Positions 16,301-24,856 of a stretch of DNA of 64,000 nt are shown piece by piece. A model generated the notes under the pieces. The model was not told the origin of the DNA, made no database searches, and worked only from the letters and a program-made list of their open reading frames with translations. The first letter of the stretch is position 1, and each line of letters opens with the position of its first letter. Position numbers and translations under genes: made by a program. The DNA is taken from assembly GCF_003416765.1 (NCBI RefSeq), contig NZ_QSNG01000001.1:1266742-1330741 (forward strand), written 5' to 3'. This DNA comes from Paratractidigestivibacter faecalis. Lineage in GTDB: Bacteria > Actinomycetota > Coriobacteriia > Coriobacteriales > Atopobiaceae.

Positions 16301-16340
16301 GCGCGGCACAGGCCCGCCTACCTGACCGCGACCTCCATGC
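16301..16340. repeat. Left copy of a 40-bp direct repeat flanking the AT-richer insertion
   Basis: This stretch matches 18202-18241 at 37 of 40 positions. The right copy is the real 3' end of the P-type ATPase gene; the left one is a detached fragment. The two bracket the peptidase/lipoprotein pair. Confidence 0.8.
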
Positions 16341-16349
16341 AACCACGCT

Positions 16350-16472
16350 CTACTCGATAGCGAGCGCTCTGTCGAATGCTTCGCGCATGAACTGGCTGCG
16401 CGTCTCCTTGAAGGCGATGGTCACCATCTCCTCGTCGCCGAAGGTTGGACGACCCAGCAGGCGATAGACCGC
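16350..16472 (-). pseudogene. 3' remnant of an unidentified gene
   Basis: A 40-codon open stretch on the minus strand ends in TAG and has high-GC codon use like the host genes, reading ...RPTFGDEEMVTIAFKETRSQ... and ending FDRALAIE. It has no start codon or ribosome site and stops at an upstream TGA, so it looks like the tail of a truncated gene. I do not recognise the family. It lies between the left repeat copy and the inserted peptidase gene, and was probably cut when the insertion arrived. Confidence 0.35.
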
Positions 16473-16589
16473 TCAAGGCGCTATTTGCGTCGCTTGCGGG
16501 ATTCACTCTCATCTTAATGATCGTTAAGGGAACCTTAGCAATAGGGGACCTCATTTAAGGAGGCTTGGCTATCACGAGAGGAGAATGTC

Positions 16590-17654
16590 ATGATTAGCAG
16601 AAGGACGTTTCTAGCTTCTTCGCTTATGGCCATCAGCGCTCTTGCAATGCCAAAGTCGGCTTTGGGCGACACCTTGGTTGCATCCGACGTCGAAAACAAA
16701 ATATCCTCTCTTGGTTCAACGTTAAGTGAAATCGAGGCCAACAAGTTTGGTGCAGGACTTGAGGACGTTGATTTCTCGTCCCTTTCAATCTGTCAGCCGA
16801 TCAGCTTCTATGAGGCAGCCAATGGGTCGATTAGGGAGATTGAGCCGCGATATCCAATTCTTGACCAGCATTCAGATATTAGAATGCTTGCGTACGATAT
16901 TGGCGCTGAATCTATGATCGTAACAACAGCTCTTGCCGGGCAAATTAATGATGCGGTCAAGAACGGAAATCAAATTGCCGTTGTATACGATTCAAATGGA
17001 TGCTACCTATTAAAAAGTAACGGCGATTTGATTAGAGTTGGTGAAAGCAGTTATACCGTTTCTACGAGAGATTCGCTTAAAGATGCTTCAACGATAAACA
17101 CCAGCAGTGCAGTGTTCTCGGAACTTGATGAGATTAATTCAATCAACGCGCTTGCCTCGTCCCTATCCCAGTCAACGCGCTCGACTATTCAGGTTGGTTA
17201 TGTAACACAAAACCCACCGTCAAATATCTGCTGGGCGGCGTGCGTTGCATCGATTGCAAACTATCGAAACGGAGGGAGCAGAACCGCAGTAAGCGTTGCT
17301 CGAGCTTATTATGGGTCTTCGTATAACAGGTCCCTGACAAATACACTGTTCCCGACGGTTCTCTCATCAAATGGAGTGAGCGGGTACACATATTATTCGT
17401 CTTGGCCGTCTGACAGCAAGATTAATAGCAATATTGATTCAGGATACCCCTTGGTTGGAATTCTATCTGTCAACGGAAACACGCAGTCGACGCATGCTGT
17501 CGTTGTAAGCGGCTGTACCCCATTTGTAAGCATCCTTGTCATGGATCCGGAATTCGGTTTCACAACGGCATCGAAACTAGGCTCCGCTTACGTTTATTCA
17601 AGTGGTTATTCCGGCGCAAGCCTGAAAACAATAAGTGCTGCTAGGAGATTGTAG
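16590..17654 (+). CDS. Secreted papain-like cysteine peptidase (C39-like fold)
   Basis: The 354-residue protein begins ISRRTFLASSLMAISALAMP, a twin-arginine-style signal peptide. About 180 residues of unassigned pro-region follow, then a papain-like domain. Q207/C214 lie in QNPPSNICWAACVAS, H302 in THAVVVSG and D319 in VMDPEFG, in the order and spacing of C39/AvrRpt2-type peptidases. It should act outside the cell. Codon use and base composition are clearly more AT-rich than the neighbours. GAGAGGAG precedes ATG 16590. The lipoprotein gene follows by 12 bp, so the two form a transferred two-gene unit. The substrate is unknown. Confidence 0.78.
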   Translation: MISRRTFLASSLMAISALAMPKSALGDTLVASDVENKISSLGSTLSEIEANKFGAGLEDVDFSSLSICQPISFYEAANGSIREIEPRYPILDQHSDIRMLAYDIGAESMIVTTALAGQINDAVKNGNQIAVVYDSNGCYLLKSNGDLIRVGESSYTVSTRDSLKDASTINTSSAVFSELDEINSINALASSLSQSTRSTIQVGYVTQNPPSNICWAACVASIANYRNGGSRTAVSVARAYYGSSYNRSLTNTLFPTVLSSNGVSGYTYYSSWPSDSKINSNIDSGYPLVGILSVNGNTQSTHAVVVSGCTPFVSILVMDPEFGFTTASKLGSAYVYSSGYSGASLKTISAARRL

Positions 17655-17666
17655 GAGCTAAAGAGC

Positions 17667-18143
17667 ATGATTAGCATCAGCAGAAGGCGCGCCATCTTAG
17701 CTGCTTCATTCCTTGCTCTAACCCTTTGTACCTCGTGCGGAAATGCCAGTGACGCCGTCGATGATTCCGATAAGGGTGGCAGCGGCGATCTCAAAGCAGC
17801 CAGAAAGCACGTTTCTGATGATAATGTAGTTGACGTATTTCTGTTCTCGCTTGATGGCCAATCTATTTCCGAGATTGATGCGGAAAACCTCCAAGAGACA
17901 ATCGAGGTCCTTTCCGACCTTGACTCAGAAACTTCAGAGGAACCCGCCGTCGTTTCCGACGGCGGGTCTTCTGGCGGGCGAGATTGCATGTTCTTTGTTG
18001 TGTTTGAATCATCGGAAACACTGACGGTTGGAACGGATGGATCTCGCGCTATATACGATTCCGTTTCATTTGAAAGCAGCTATGACGCGTGTCAGAGGAC
18101 TGACGATTTGTATTCCAGGCTCATAGAAACGACGTCGTTCTAG
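17667..18143 (+). CDS. Small lipoprotein paired with the cysteine peptidase
   Basis: The 158-residue protein starts ISISRRRAILAASFLALTLCTSC: basic start, hydrophobic core and lipobox, so it is a membrane-anchored lipoprotein. The mature part is acidic, with an Asp/Glu/Ser-rich middle (VLSDLDSETSEE) and two later cysteines (RDC, DAC). No family was recognised. It is 12 bp after the peptidase gene and shares its AT-rich composition, suggesting a partner, tether or inhibitor of that enzyme (inference). A GC-rich hairpin is embedded in frame at 17942-17967, encoding the PAVVSDGGSS stretch. Confidence 0.7.
   Translation: MISISRRRAILAASFLALTLCTSCGNASDAVDDSDKGGSGDLKAARKHVSDDNVVDVFLFSLDGQSISEIDAENLQETIEVLSDLDSETSEEPAVVSDGGSSGGRDCMFFVVFESSETLTVGTDGSRAIYDSVSFESSYDACQRTDDLYSRLIETTSF
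17942..17967. other. Terminator-like GC hairpin inside the lipoprotein gene
   Basis: ACCCGCCGTCG-TTTC-CGACGGCGGGT is a perfect 11-bp stem with a four-base loop followed by CTTCT. It is far more GC-rich than the surrounding gene and is read through in frame. Confidence 0.75.
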
Positions 18144-18201
18144 CTAGAGTCAATCCTAAAGCCAGTAGCTGTGATTCACTCCGTTCGGATTGTCAATCGC
18201 G

Positions 18202-18241
18202 GCGCGGCACAGGCTCGCCTAACTGAGCGCGACCTCCATGC
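18202..18241. repeat. Right copy of the 40-bp flanking direct repeat (ATPase 3' end)
   Basis: This covers the last codons and stop of the P-type ATPase gene on the minus strand, plus a few bases beyond. It matches 16301-16340 with three mismatches. Duplication of a gene's 3' end around an insert is the pattern left by site-specific or homologous integration. Confidence 0.8.
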
Positions 18242-20360
18242 GGCCGCGCTCCAGGCGAGGCCTGTCCAGAAGCGGGGTGGCGTTTCTGGCGGCGATGCAC
18301 AGGGTGGAGACGTTGTGCAAGTAGGCGGCCGTGGTGATGGGGATGGCGCTTGCCACGCCCAGGCCGATGAGCAGCGAGTTGAAACCCACGATGAAGCGGT
18401 AGTCCGCGTGGATGCGCCCCATGAGGCGGCTCGCCAGCTCGCGCATGGTGACCAGGGACTCCAGCGAGGAGTCGTGCACCAGGACGTCGGCCACCGCGCG
18501 GGCGATGTCGCTTGCGTCGGACATGGCAACGCTGACGTCGGCGGTGGCCAGCGCCGGCGAGTCGTTGATGCCGTCGCCCACCATGACCACGGTGTGGCCG
18601 GCCTCGCGAAGCGCCGCCACGTGGGCGGCCTTGTCCTCGGGGAGCACCTGGGCAAAGTAGCCGTCCAGCCCGAGCTCGCCCGCCACGTGGGCGGCGCAGC
18701 GCTCGGAGTCCCCCGTGATCATAACCAGGTTGGAGAGGCCCTGGCGGCGCAGGCGCGCCAGCACTGCGGCGGCCTCCGCGCGAGGCGGGTCGCTCACGCA
18801 GATGGCGCCCACGAGCTGGCGCTCGCGCGCGATGTAGATGACCGAGCTCGCCGGGGCCTCGCGCTCCATGAGCTCGTCCAGGCCCTCGGGCTTCTCCACG
18901 CCCTCGTCCTCAAAGAGGAAGTGCGCGCTGCCGATGCAGACCTCGCGGCCGCCCACGCGGGTGGAGATGCCGTGGGCCACCACGTACTGCACCTCGGCGT
19001 GCAGCTCGTCGTCGTGGACGAGGCCGCGGCGCTCGGCCTCCGCCACAATGGCGCGGGCCATGCTGTGCGGGAAGTGCTCCTCGATGCAGGCGGCCAGGCG
19101 CAGCACGTCCTCCTCGGAGGCCTCAGTGAACGAGACGATGCGGCTCACGGCGGGCGTGGCGTTGGTCAGCGTGCCGGTCTTGTCGAAGACCACGGTGTCG
19201 GCCGCAGCCAGGGCCTCCAGGTACTTGCCGCCGCGCACGGTCACGCCGGCGCGCACGGCCTCGTCCATGGCGCTCATCACGGCGATGGGCGTCGAGAGCT
19301 TGATGGCGCACGAATAGTCCACCATGAGGACGGCCATTGCCTTGTTGATGTTGCGCGTCACGGCGAGGATGCCAAAGAACGCCAGGAAGCTGTACGGCAC
19401 GATGGCGTCTGCCAGGCGCTCCGCGCGGCTCTGGGCGCCCGCCTTGAGCTCGCTGGAATGCTCGACCATGTCCACGATGCCGTCTATGCGAGAGGCCCCC
19501 GGAGGCGCCGTGACGCTCACCTTGAGGTCGCCGCTCTCAAGCGCGGTGCCCGCGTAGACGGTGGCGCCGGGCTCCTTGCGCACCAGCGCGGCCTCGCCCG
19601 TCATGGAGGACTCGTCTATCTCGCCGGCGCCCTCCACCACGGTGCCGTCAACCGGAAGGACGCTGCCCGCGCCCAGGTGGAGCACCATGCCGCGGGTGAC
19701 GTCCTCGGTGCGCACGCGCACGTCCTGGCCGTCCACCACGGCCCACACGCTCTCCGCGCGCACCACCATGCCCTCACGCAGCGCCAGGTGGGCGCGGCTC
19801 TGCACGTGCTCCTCCATGAGGGCGGAGAGCTGCAGCAGGAAGGTGATGGTGCCCGCCTCGGCAAAGCTGCCGCGGGCGATGGAGGTGGCAATGGCCGTGG
19901 CGTCCAGTACCTCCACGGTGACCTCGCCGGCAAGCAGGTGCCGCAGGCCCTCGGCCACAAACCCCACGGCGCGCACGCAGGTCAGCGCCGCGCGAACCGG
20001 GGCGGGCAGAAGGACGCGCTTTGCCGCGCGCCACAGCACGAGGCGCGTGGCCTCCACCTGGAAGCGGTTGTTCTCCAGGCAGATCTCCAGCGCGCCCTCG
20101 CGCGTGCCCAGGCCAGGCTCGGCCGCCGCGGGCAGGCGCAGCGGGTCAAGCCCGCGCACGGCGACCAGGACGGCCTCGCGGCACGCAGGCTCAAACGTCA
20201 GCAGTATGGAGCCGTTGGCAGCGTGGACCTCGGCAGTGCGCACGCCGTCTGCGGCCATGAGGGCGTAGGACACGCCGCGCGCCTCCTCGTCGGTGAAGAG
20301 ACGCGCGCCGCACCTCAGGCGGAGCCTTCCGGGAAGCTCCGAGACAATCCTGAAGACCAT
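18219..20360 (-). CDS. P1B-type heavy-metal-transporting ATPase (metal uncertain)
   Basis: The 713-residue protein has an N-terminal HMA-like fold without CxxC (RIVSELPGRLRLRCGARLF). An actuator TGEA loop (DESSMTGEAALV) and the phosphorylation site DKTGTLT near residue 392 follow, with HFPHSMARAI (the HP motif) and GDGINDSPAL. The membrane motif is DYSCAIKLSTPIA near residue 348 instead of CPC, which sets it apart from Cu+ and Zn2+/Cd2+ pumps. It resembles exporters for other ions such as Mn or Fe (inference). ATG 20360 is 3 bp after the DUF6110-type gene, forming a two-gene operon. Its 3' end is duplicated at 16301-16340. Confidence 0.88.
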   Translation of the reverse strand: MVFRIVSELPGRLRLRCGARLFTDEEARGVSYALMAADGVRTAEVHAANGSILLTFEPACREAVLVAVRGLDPLRLPAAAEPGLGTREGALEICLENNRFQVEATRLVLWRAAKRVLLPAPVRAALTCVRAVGFVAEGLRHLLAGEVTVEVLDATAIATSIARGSFAEAGTITFLLQLSALMEEHVQSRAHLALREGMVVRAESVWAVVDGQDVRVRTEDVTRGMVLHLGAGSVLPVDGTVVEGAGEIDESSMTGEAALVRKEPGATVYAGTALESGDLKVSVTAPPGASRIDGIVDMVEHSSELKAGAQSRAERLADAIVPYSFLAFFGILAVTRNINKAMAVLMVDYSCAIKLSTPIAVMSAMDEAVRAGVTVRGGKYLEALAAADTVVFDKTGTLTNATPAVSRIVSFTEASEEDVLRLAACIEEHFPHSMARAIVAEAERRGLVHDDELHAEVQYVVAHGISTRVGGREVCIGSAHFLFEDEGVEKPEGLDELMEREAPASSVIYIARERQLVGAICVSDPPRAEAAAVLARLRRQGLSNLVMITGDSERCAAHVAGELGLDGYFAQVLPEDKAAHVAALREAGHTVVMVGDGINDSPALATADVSVAMSDASDIARAVADVLVHDSSLESLVTMRELASRLMGRIHADYRFIVGFNSLLIGLGVASAIPITTAAYLHNVSTLCIAARNATPLLDRPRLERGRMEVALS

Positions 20361-20363
20361 TGG

Positions 20364-20666
20364 CTAGGCCTCGGCGCCCTCGGCGTCGACCTCGGCGGTG
20401 ACCTCGGCGCGGATGTCGCCCTCGAGGGCGGCCAGGCGAGCGGCCACGGCGGCGTCGATCTTGGCCTGGCGGCGGGCCTCGGCGGTGGCGTCGTTGGCGT
20501 CGTCGACGATGGACTGGGTCTCGGCGGCAACGGCGTCGGTGACCTTGATGCCGGCGGTGGTCACGGCGACGGCGGCCTTGTGGAGCAGGCCGGAGTTGGC
20601 AAGGCCGGCCACGGCACCCGCGGCGGCGGCACCGGCAACGGCAAACCAAGCGTGATTGACCTTCAT
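20364..20666 (-). CDS. DUF6110-like small protein co-transcribed with the metal ATPase
   Basis: The 100-residue protein has one N-terminal hydrophobic segment (WFAVAGAAAAGAVAGLANSG) followed by an Ala/Glu-rich helical, probably coiled-coil tail ending in an acidic stretch. Proteins of this kind frequently precede heavy-metal P-type ATPases lacking the CPC motif. It may assist assembly or metal delivery, but no activity is known to me. It starts at ATG 20666 and is separated from the ATPase by only three bases. Confidence 0.7.
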   Translation of the reverse strand: MKVNHAWFAVAGAAAAGAVAGLANSGLLHKAAVAVTTAGIKVTDAVAAETQSIVDDANDATAEARRQAKIDAAVAARLAALEGDIRAEVTAEVDAEGAEA

Positions 20667-20739
20667 TACGTTCTCCCTTCGTCAGGCGAGAAGCGCGTGC
20701 CTCTCGCCGCCCTTATGCTTTGCTTACCGGAGCATATGG

Positions 20740-20755
20740 AGGAGCCATAGCTAAC
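20740..20755. promoter_or_regulatory. Weak metal-box-like site upstream of the ATPase operon
   Basis: On the minus strand GTTAGCTATGGCTCCT matches the GTTARCC-WW-GGYTAAC pattern at about 12 of 16 positions. It lies about 75 bp upstream of the DUF6110-like start. The weak match makes this tentative. Confidence 0.3.
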
Positions 20756-20833
20756 TTCAACGCAACTCGCCGCAGCTCAAGCAAGTCGTCACAGTTGTGA
20801 CCCGCCCGGACGGCAATGCTCCAATCGGACGCA

Positions 20834-21742
20834 TCAGCCCGCCTCGGCAAGCTCCGGCGCCGCCGTGGCGGCAGACGTCAGCGCGGCCCTTCTCCAGGCC
20901 GAGGGCGTGGCGCCCATGCAGGCGCTGAAGGCCTGCGCGAACTTTGACGCGTTGCTGTAGCCCACGGCCCGCGCCACGTCCGAGATGCTGCCGGAACCAA
21001 CGCGCAGCAGGTCAGCGGCCCTGAGCATGCGGAAGCGCCGGTACCACTCGTGCACCGGCATGCCATACTCCGCGCGGAAGGACTCCTTGAGCACCGTGGG
21101 CGAGGTCTGGCAACGCCGCGCAAGCTCCCCGATGGTGAGGGGACTCTCCACGTTCTGCCTCATGAGGGCCCGTGCGCAACGGGCTATCTCCGCACGCGTG
21201 GCCGGGCCGCACTGGGGCCGCGGGCTCTGCCGGCGGGCCTCGCAGAGGCAGCGCAGGGCCTCCACGCAGCGCAGCTTGAGCGCAGCCACGCCCTCCCCGC
21301 GCACGCCCACCGCCAGGTCCATGAAGGCCCGGGAGACGGGCGTGCCGGCGGCGTCGAGCGTGGGCCCGGCCGCCACGGCGGCGCGCACCAGCTCGGCCAG
21401 GTCCACGTCAAAGCCGGCAAGCGTGGCGGCGGCCCCCGGGGCCACGGCGTCCGGGCTGGCCAGAAGGGCCACGCCCTGGAAGGGGTCCTCCTGCGAGCGG
21501 ACGCGGCACTTCTCGCTGGGAGCCGGAGCCACAAGGGAGAGGACCGCGCCGCACGTGAGGTCGGTGCCCAAGGCCTCGACCACCGCACGGCCACGTACGC
21601 AGCAGGCGGCCACGAGCGCGCCCTGCGGCCCGCACAGGAGCGACTCCAGGTCGGATGCATTGACCTCGGCCAGCCGCACGCCCGGCATCAGCAACACCCC
21701 TGGCAGGGCCGTCGCCGTACGGGTCCTCTGGTCGTGCGTCAT
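20834..21742 (-). CDS. AraC-family transcriptional regulator
   Basis: The 302-residue protein has a C-terminal AraC DNA-binding domain with two helix-turn-helix units: TIGELARRCQTSPTVLKESF and SISDVARAVGYSNASKFAQAF, then ACMGATPSAWRR. The N-terminal about 190 residues are an unassigned sensor domain rich in Ala and Cys. The target and inducer are unknown. It sits between the metal ATPase operon and feoB, so a metal or stress role is possible but unproven. ATG 21742 has AGGGAGG upstream; the frame extends a little further without a ribosome site. Confidence 0.87.
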   Translation of the reverse strand: MTHDQRTRTATALPGVLLMPGVRLAEVNASDLESLLCGPQGALVAACCVRGRAVVEALGTDLTCGAVLSLVAPAPSEKCRVRSQEDPFQGVALLASPDAVAPGAAATLAGFDVDLAELVRAAVAAGPTLDAAGTPVSRAFMDLAVGVRGEGVAALKLRCVEALRCLCEARRQSPRPQCGPATRAEIARCARALMRQNVESPLTIGELARRCQTSPTVLKESFRAEYGMPVHEWYRRFRMLRAADLLRVGSGSISDVARAVGYSNASKFAQAFSACMGATPSAWRRAALTSAATAAPELAEAG

Positions 21743-21966
21743 GAAGGCCTCCCTTGCTGGCATTCGCGGGTCTTGTCCACCGGGCTTGCTCACCGGTCTT
21801 ATCCGTGTAAAAAGATTGATGTTGCCTTCAGCTCCGTTCCTACATGTGGTAGGCAGTTCAAAGACGTACGCAAACTGTGGTGGTGCGCACTCACCACCCC
21901 GTCAAAGGGCATCAAACTTTTAACGCGGATAACGCGCGGGCGAGAAGAGCCTCCCGCCCAAAGGCA

Positions 21967-22006
21967 GGCGCGCCGCCGACGCACGCATCGGCGTCGGCGG
22001 CGCGCC
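21967..22006 (-). terminator. Strong hairpin downstream of feoB
   Basis: A 16-bp perfect stem (GGCGCGCCGCCGACGC with its complement) and 8-nt loop starts 22 bp after the feoB stop. A T-poor tail (TGCCTTTGGG on the minus strand) makes it an imperfect intrinsic terminator. A GGCGAGAAG copy lies at 21939. Upstream toward the AraC gene the gap shows nothing further. Confidence 0.7.
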
Positions 22007-22027
22007 AAGGTACCGAGGGGACTCGCG

Positions 22028-24721
22028 CTACGCGACGGTCTCGGTGAGGTCGGACAGGATCTTGTCGTCCTTCTTGTCCCACTTGGGGGTCGGACGGAAG
22101 AGCTGGAAGAGCATTGCGGCCAGCAGCACGAAGGCCACGACGGTCCAGAAGCCAAAGTTGCCCAGGACGAAGAGCTCCCAGAGCTGGTTGATGATCAGGC
22201 CGACGCACCAGCCGAAGATGCACTGGTAGCCGATGGCAAACCAGAACCACTTGGTATCGTCCATCTGGCGACGGATGGTGCCCATGGCCGCAAAGCACGG
22301 GGCGTCGAGCATGTTGAAGGCCACGAAGGCGCACATGGCGCCGGCGTGCAGCACGCCCTGCGGGTCGGTGAACATGCCCGCGAAGCCCTGCCACATGGAG
22401 ACGGAGTTCTCGGTGGCCTCGCCCAGGCCGTAGAGGGCGCCGAAGGTGGAGACCAGGTTCTCCTTGGCGATGAGGGCGGAGATGGACGCAGCGGTGGCCT
22501 GCCAGGTGTCAGCACCCAGCGGGGCAAAGATGATGCCGAGGAAGCCGCCGATGGCCGCGAGCAGCGAGTAGTCCATGAAGTCGTCGCCAGCGCCCTCCAT
22601 GCCGGAGAGGAAGCCGAAGGTGCCGTTGCCGCCGTCCCAGCTGGCGAAGCCGAAGTTGGAGAGGAACCACACCACGACGGCCGCGGCGAAGATGATCGTG
22701 CCGGCCTTCTTGATGTAGGCGGAGACGCGCTCCCAGACGTGCAGCCACCAGGACTTGATGGTCGGGAAGTGGTAGTTGGGCAGCTCCATCACGAAGGGAG
22801 CGGGCTCGCCCTGGAAGGGCTTGGTCTTCTTGAGCATGATGGCCGAGACGATGATGGCCGCGATGCCCATGAAGTAGAACATGGGGGCAACCCACCAGGC
22901 GTCGGAGCCGCCGATGAGGACGCCCATGACCAGGGCGATGATCGGGGTCTTGGCGCCGCAGGGGATCATAGTGGTGAGCATGGCCGTCATGCGACGGTCC
23001 TTCTCGTTCTCGATGGTCTTGGTGGCAAGGACACCCGGGACGCCGCAGCCGGAGCTGATGAGCATCGGGATGAAGGACTTGCCGGACAGGCCGAAGCGAC
23101 GGAAGACGCGGTCCATGACGAAGGCGACGCGGGACATGTAGCCGCAGTCCTCAAGGAAGCAGAGAAGCACGAAGAGGACGAACATCTGCGGGATGAAGCC
23201 CAGGACGGAGCCCACGCCGCCGATGATGCCGTCGACCACGAGGGAGGTCACGACGTCAGAGGCGCCGGCGTCCTCGAGCCAGCCGGAGACGGCGTTGGGG
23301 ATGGAGTCCACGAAGCCGTCGTAGTCGGACGCGTCGGGCTCCTCGAGGCTGCCCTCGACGGCGGCCACGAAGGCGTCGGAGTCAACGGAGTCGATGACCT
23401 CGAGCTGCTGGCCAGGCTCCAGGACGGGCTCGCCGTCGCCGTCGACGTTAGTCACGACGACGTTGTTGCCCTTCTCGTCGGTCTCGGTGAGCAGGTAGTT
23501 GCCGTCCTCGTCGTGCACGGGCACATCGGTGGCGACGACATCGGCGTCCTTGGCCTCGTCGGCAAAGGCCTTGACGGTGGCCATGGCCTCGGCGTCGTCG
23601 GCGTCCTCGGAGAGGGTGGCCACGGCGTCGGAGACGTCGGTGGTGTCAAGACCGGCCTCGTCGGCCGCGGCGATGAAGCCGTCCACCTGGTCGGCGTAGT
23701 TGTTGGAGGCCCATTCCTCGGTGTCGGCCTCGTACTGCTCCTGGGAGGCGCCGTTCAGGAAGAAGCCGTCGCCAAAGAGGTTTTCGTTGACCCAGTCGGT
23801 GGCGGCGGTGCCCACGGTGGAGATGGAGATGTAGTAGACCAGCACCATGACCACGACGAAGATCGGGAGGCCGAGGATTCGGTTGGTCACGATCTTGTCG
23901 ATCTTCTCGGACGTGGTGAGCTTCTTGGGGGCCTTCTTGACGCAGGCCTCCATGGTCTGGGCGATCCAGTCATAGCGGTCGGAGGTGATGATGGACTCGG
24001 AGTCGTCGTCGCGAGCCTCCTCGACGGCCTTGATGACGGGCTCGATGGCGCGCAGCTGCTCGGCAGTGAGGCGCAGCGGGGCGATGGCCTCGGCGTCGCG
24101 CTCGAAGACCTTGACGGAGTACCAGCGGCTGAGCTGCTCGTCACACTGGCCGGAGATGGCCTCGGCGATTCTTGACAGCGCGTCCTCGACCTCAGGCGAG
24201 AAGCACTTGGCGCCCGTGGTGGGAACGCCCCTCTTGCCGGCCTCGACGGCCTCCTTCACCAGCGCGTCCACGTTGGTGTTGTGCAGGGCGGAGACCTCCA
24301 GGACCGGGCAGCCGAGGCGCTCGGCCAGGGCGGCGGTGTCGACGACGTCGCCGCGCTCCTTCAGCAGGTCGCACATGTTGAGGCCCACGACGACGGGACG
24401 GCCGGCCTCGAGCAGCTGCGTGGTCAGGTAGAGGTTGCGCTCCAGGTTGGTCACGTCCACGAGGTCGATCAGGGCGTCGGGGCGCTCGTTGACCACGTAG
24501 TCGCGGGAGACGACCTCCTCGGGAGTGTACGGGGAGAGGGAGTAGATGCCGGGGAGGTCGACGAAGGTGACGTCCTTGTCGGCGCGCCACGTGGCCTGCT
24601 TCTTCTCGACGGTGACGCCGGGCCAGTTGCCAACATAGCCGTTCGAGCCGGTCAGCTCGTTGAAGAGCGTGGTCTTGCCGCAGTTGGGGTTGCCGGCCAG
24701 ACCGATGAACGTGTTTGCCAT
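22028..24721 (-). CDS. feoB: Ferrous iron transporter FeoB with a large acidic insert
   Basis: The 897-residue protein starts with the FeoB G-domain (GNPNCGKTTLFN, DLPGIYSLSPYT, LNMCD) and helical spacer. The transmembrane Gate motifs follow (SSGCGVPGVLATKTIE, IPCGAKTPIIALV, MFYFMG). Between about residues 320 and 480, just after the first membrane helix, is an Asp/Glu/Ala-rich insert (SQEQYEADTEEW, SEDADDAEAM, EDGNYLLTETDEKG) that ordinary FeoB proteins do not have. It should face the outside. The protein imports Fe2+. ATG 24721 follows GAAAGG. It lies downstream of two feoA genes, with a metal-box-like site in the gap. Confidence 0.94.
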   Translation of the reverse strand: MANTFIGLAGNPNCGKTTLFNELTGSNGYVGNWPGVTVEKKQATWRADKDVTFVDLPGIYSLSPYTPEEVVSRDYVVNERPDALIDLVDVTNLERNLYLTTQLLEAGRPVVVGLNMCDLLKERGDVVDTAALAERLGCPVLEVSALHNTNVDALVKEAVEAGKRGVPTTGAKCFSPEVEDALSRIAEAISGQCDEQLSRWYSVKVFERDAEAIAPLRLTAEQLRAIEPVIKAVEEARDDDSESIITSDRYDWIAQTMEACVKKAPKKLTTSEKIDKIVTNRILGLPIFVVVMVLVYYISISTVGTAATDWVNENLFGDGFFLNGASQEQYEADTEEWASNNYADQVDGFIAAADEAGLDTTDVSDAVATLSEDADDAEAMATVKAFADEAKDADVVATDVPVHDEDGNYLLTETDEKGNNVVVTNVDGDGEPVLEPGQQLEVIDSVDSDAFVAAVEGSLEEPDASDYDGFVDSIPNAVSGWLEDAGASDVVTSLVVDGIIGGVGSVLGFIPQMFVLFVLLCFLEDCGYMSRVAFVMDRVFRRFGLSGKSFIPMLISSGCGVPGVLATKTIENEKDRRMTAMLTTMIPCGAKTPIIALVMGVLIGGSDAWWVAPMFYFMGIAAIIVSAIMLKKTKPFQGEPAPFVMELPNYHFPTIKSWWLHVWERVSAYIKKAGTIIFAAAVVVWFLSNFGFASWDGGNGTFGFLSGMEGAGDDFMDYSLLAAIGGFLGIIFAPLGADTWQATAASISALIAKENLVSTFGALYGLGEATENSVSMWQGFAGMFTDPQGVLHAGAMCAFVAFNMLDAPCFAAMGTIRRQMDDTKWFWFAIGYQCIFGWCVGLIINQLWELFVLGNFGFWTVVAFVLLAAMLFQLFRPTPKWDKKDDKILSDLTETVA

Positions 24722-24794
24722 TCCTTGCCTTTCTTGATCGCGCTCCTTGGGGCTGCGCGCGTGCCGCTCATATGCCACCGCGTGGGTCCCAATA

Positions 24795-24810
24795 GTTAGA
24801 TGAAGGTAAC
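24795..24810. promoter_or_regulatory. Metal-box-like site between feoA and feoB
   Basis: GTTAGATGAAGGTAAC keeps the outer halves of the GTTARCC-WW-GGYTAAC pattern but has an altered centre. It is 74 bp upstream of the feoB start. Confidence 0.4.
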
Positions 24811-24856
24811 TCACTCGCCCTTAAAAACGGGGCTCGCGAACCTCGCAGGCCCCGAT

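Noticed and set aside
16590-18143. Prophage or integrative element
   Set aside because: Only two genes and no integrase, capsid or replication gene; treated as a small transferred island.
18171-20750. 859-codon open frame on the plus strand opposite the P-type ATPase gene
   Set aside because: It is the His/Ala/Gly/Arg-rich shadow of a high-GC gene on the other strand, with no recognisable domain.
21050-24175. 1041-codon open frame opposite feoB and the AraC gene
   Set aside because: Antisense shadow with low-complexity composition; both true genes on the minus strand have clear family motifs.
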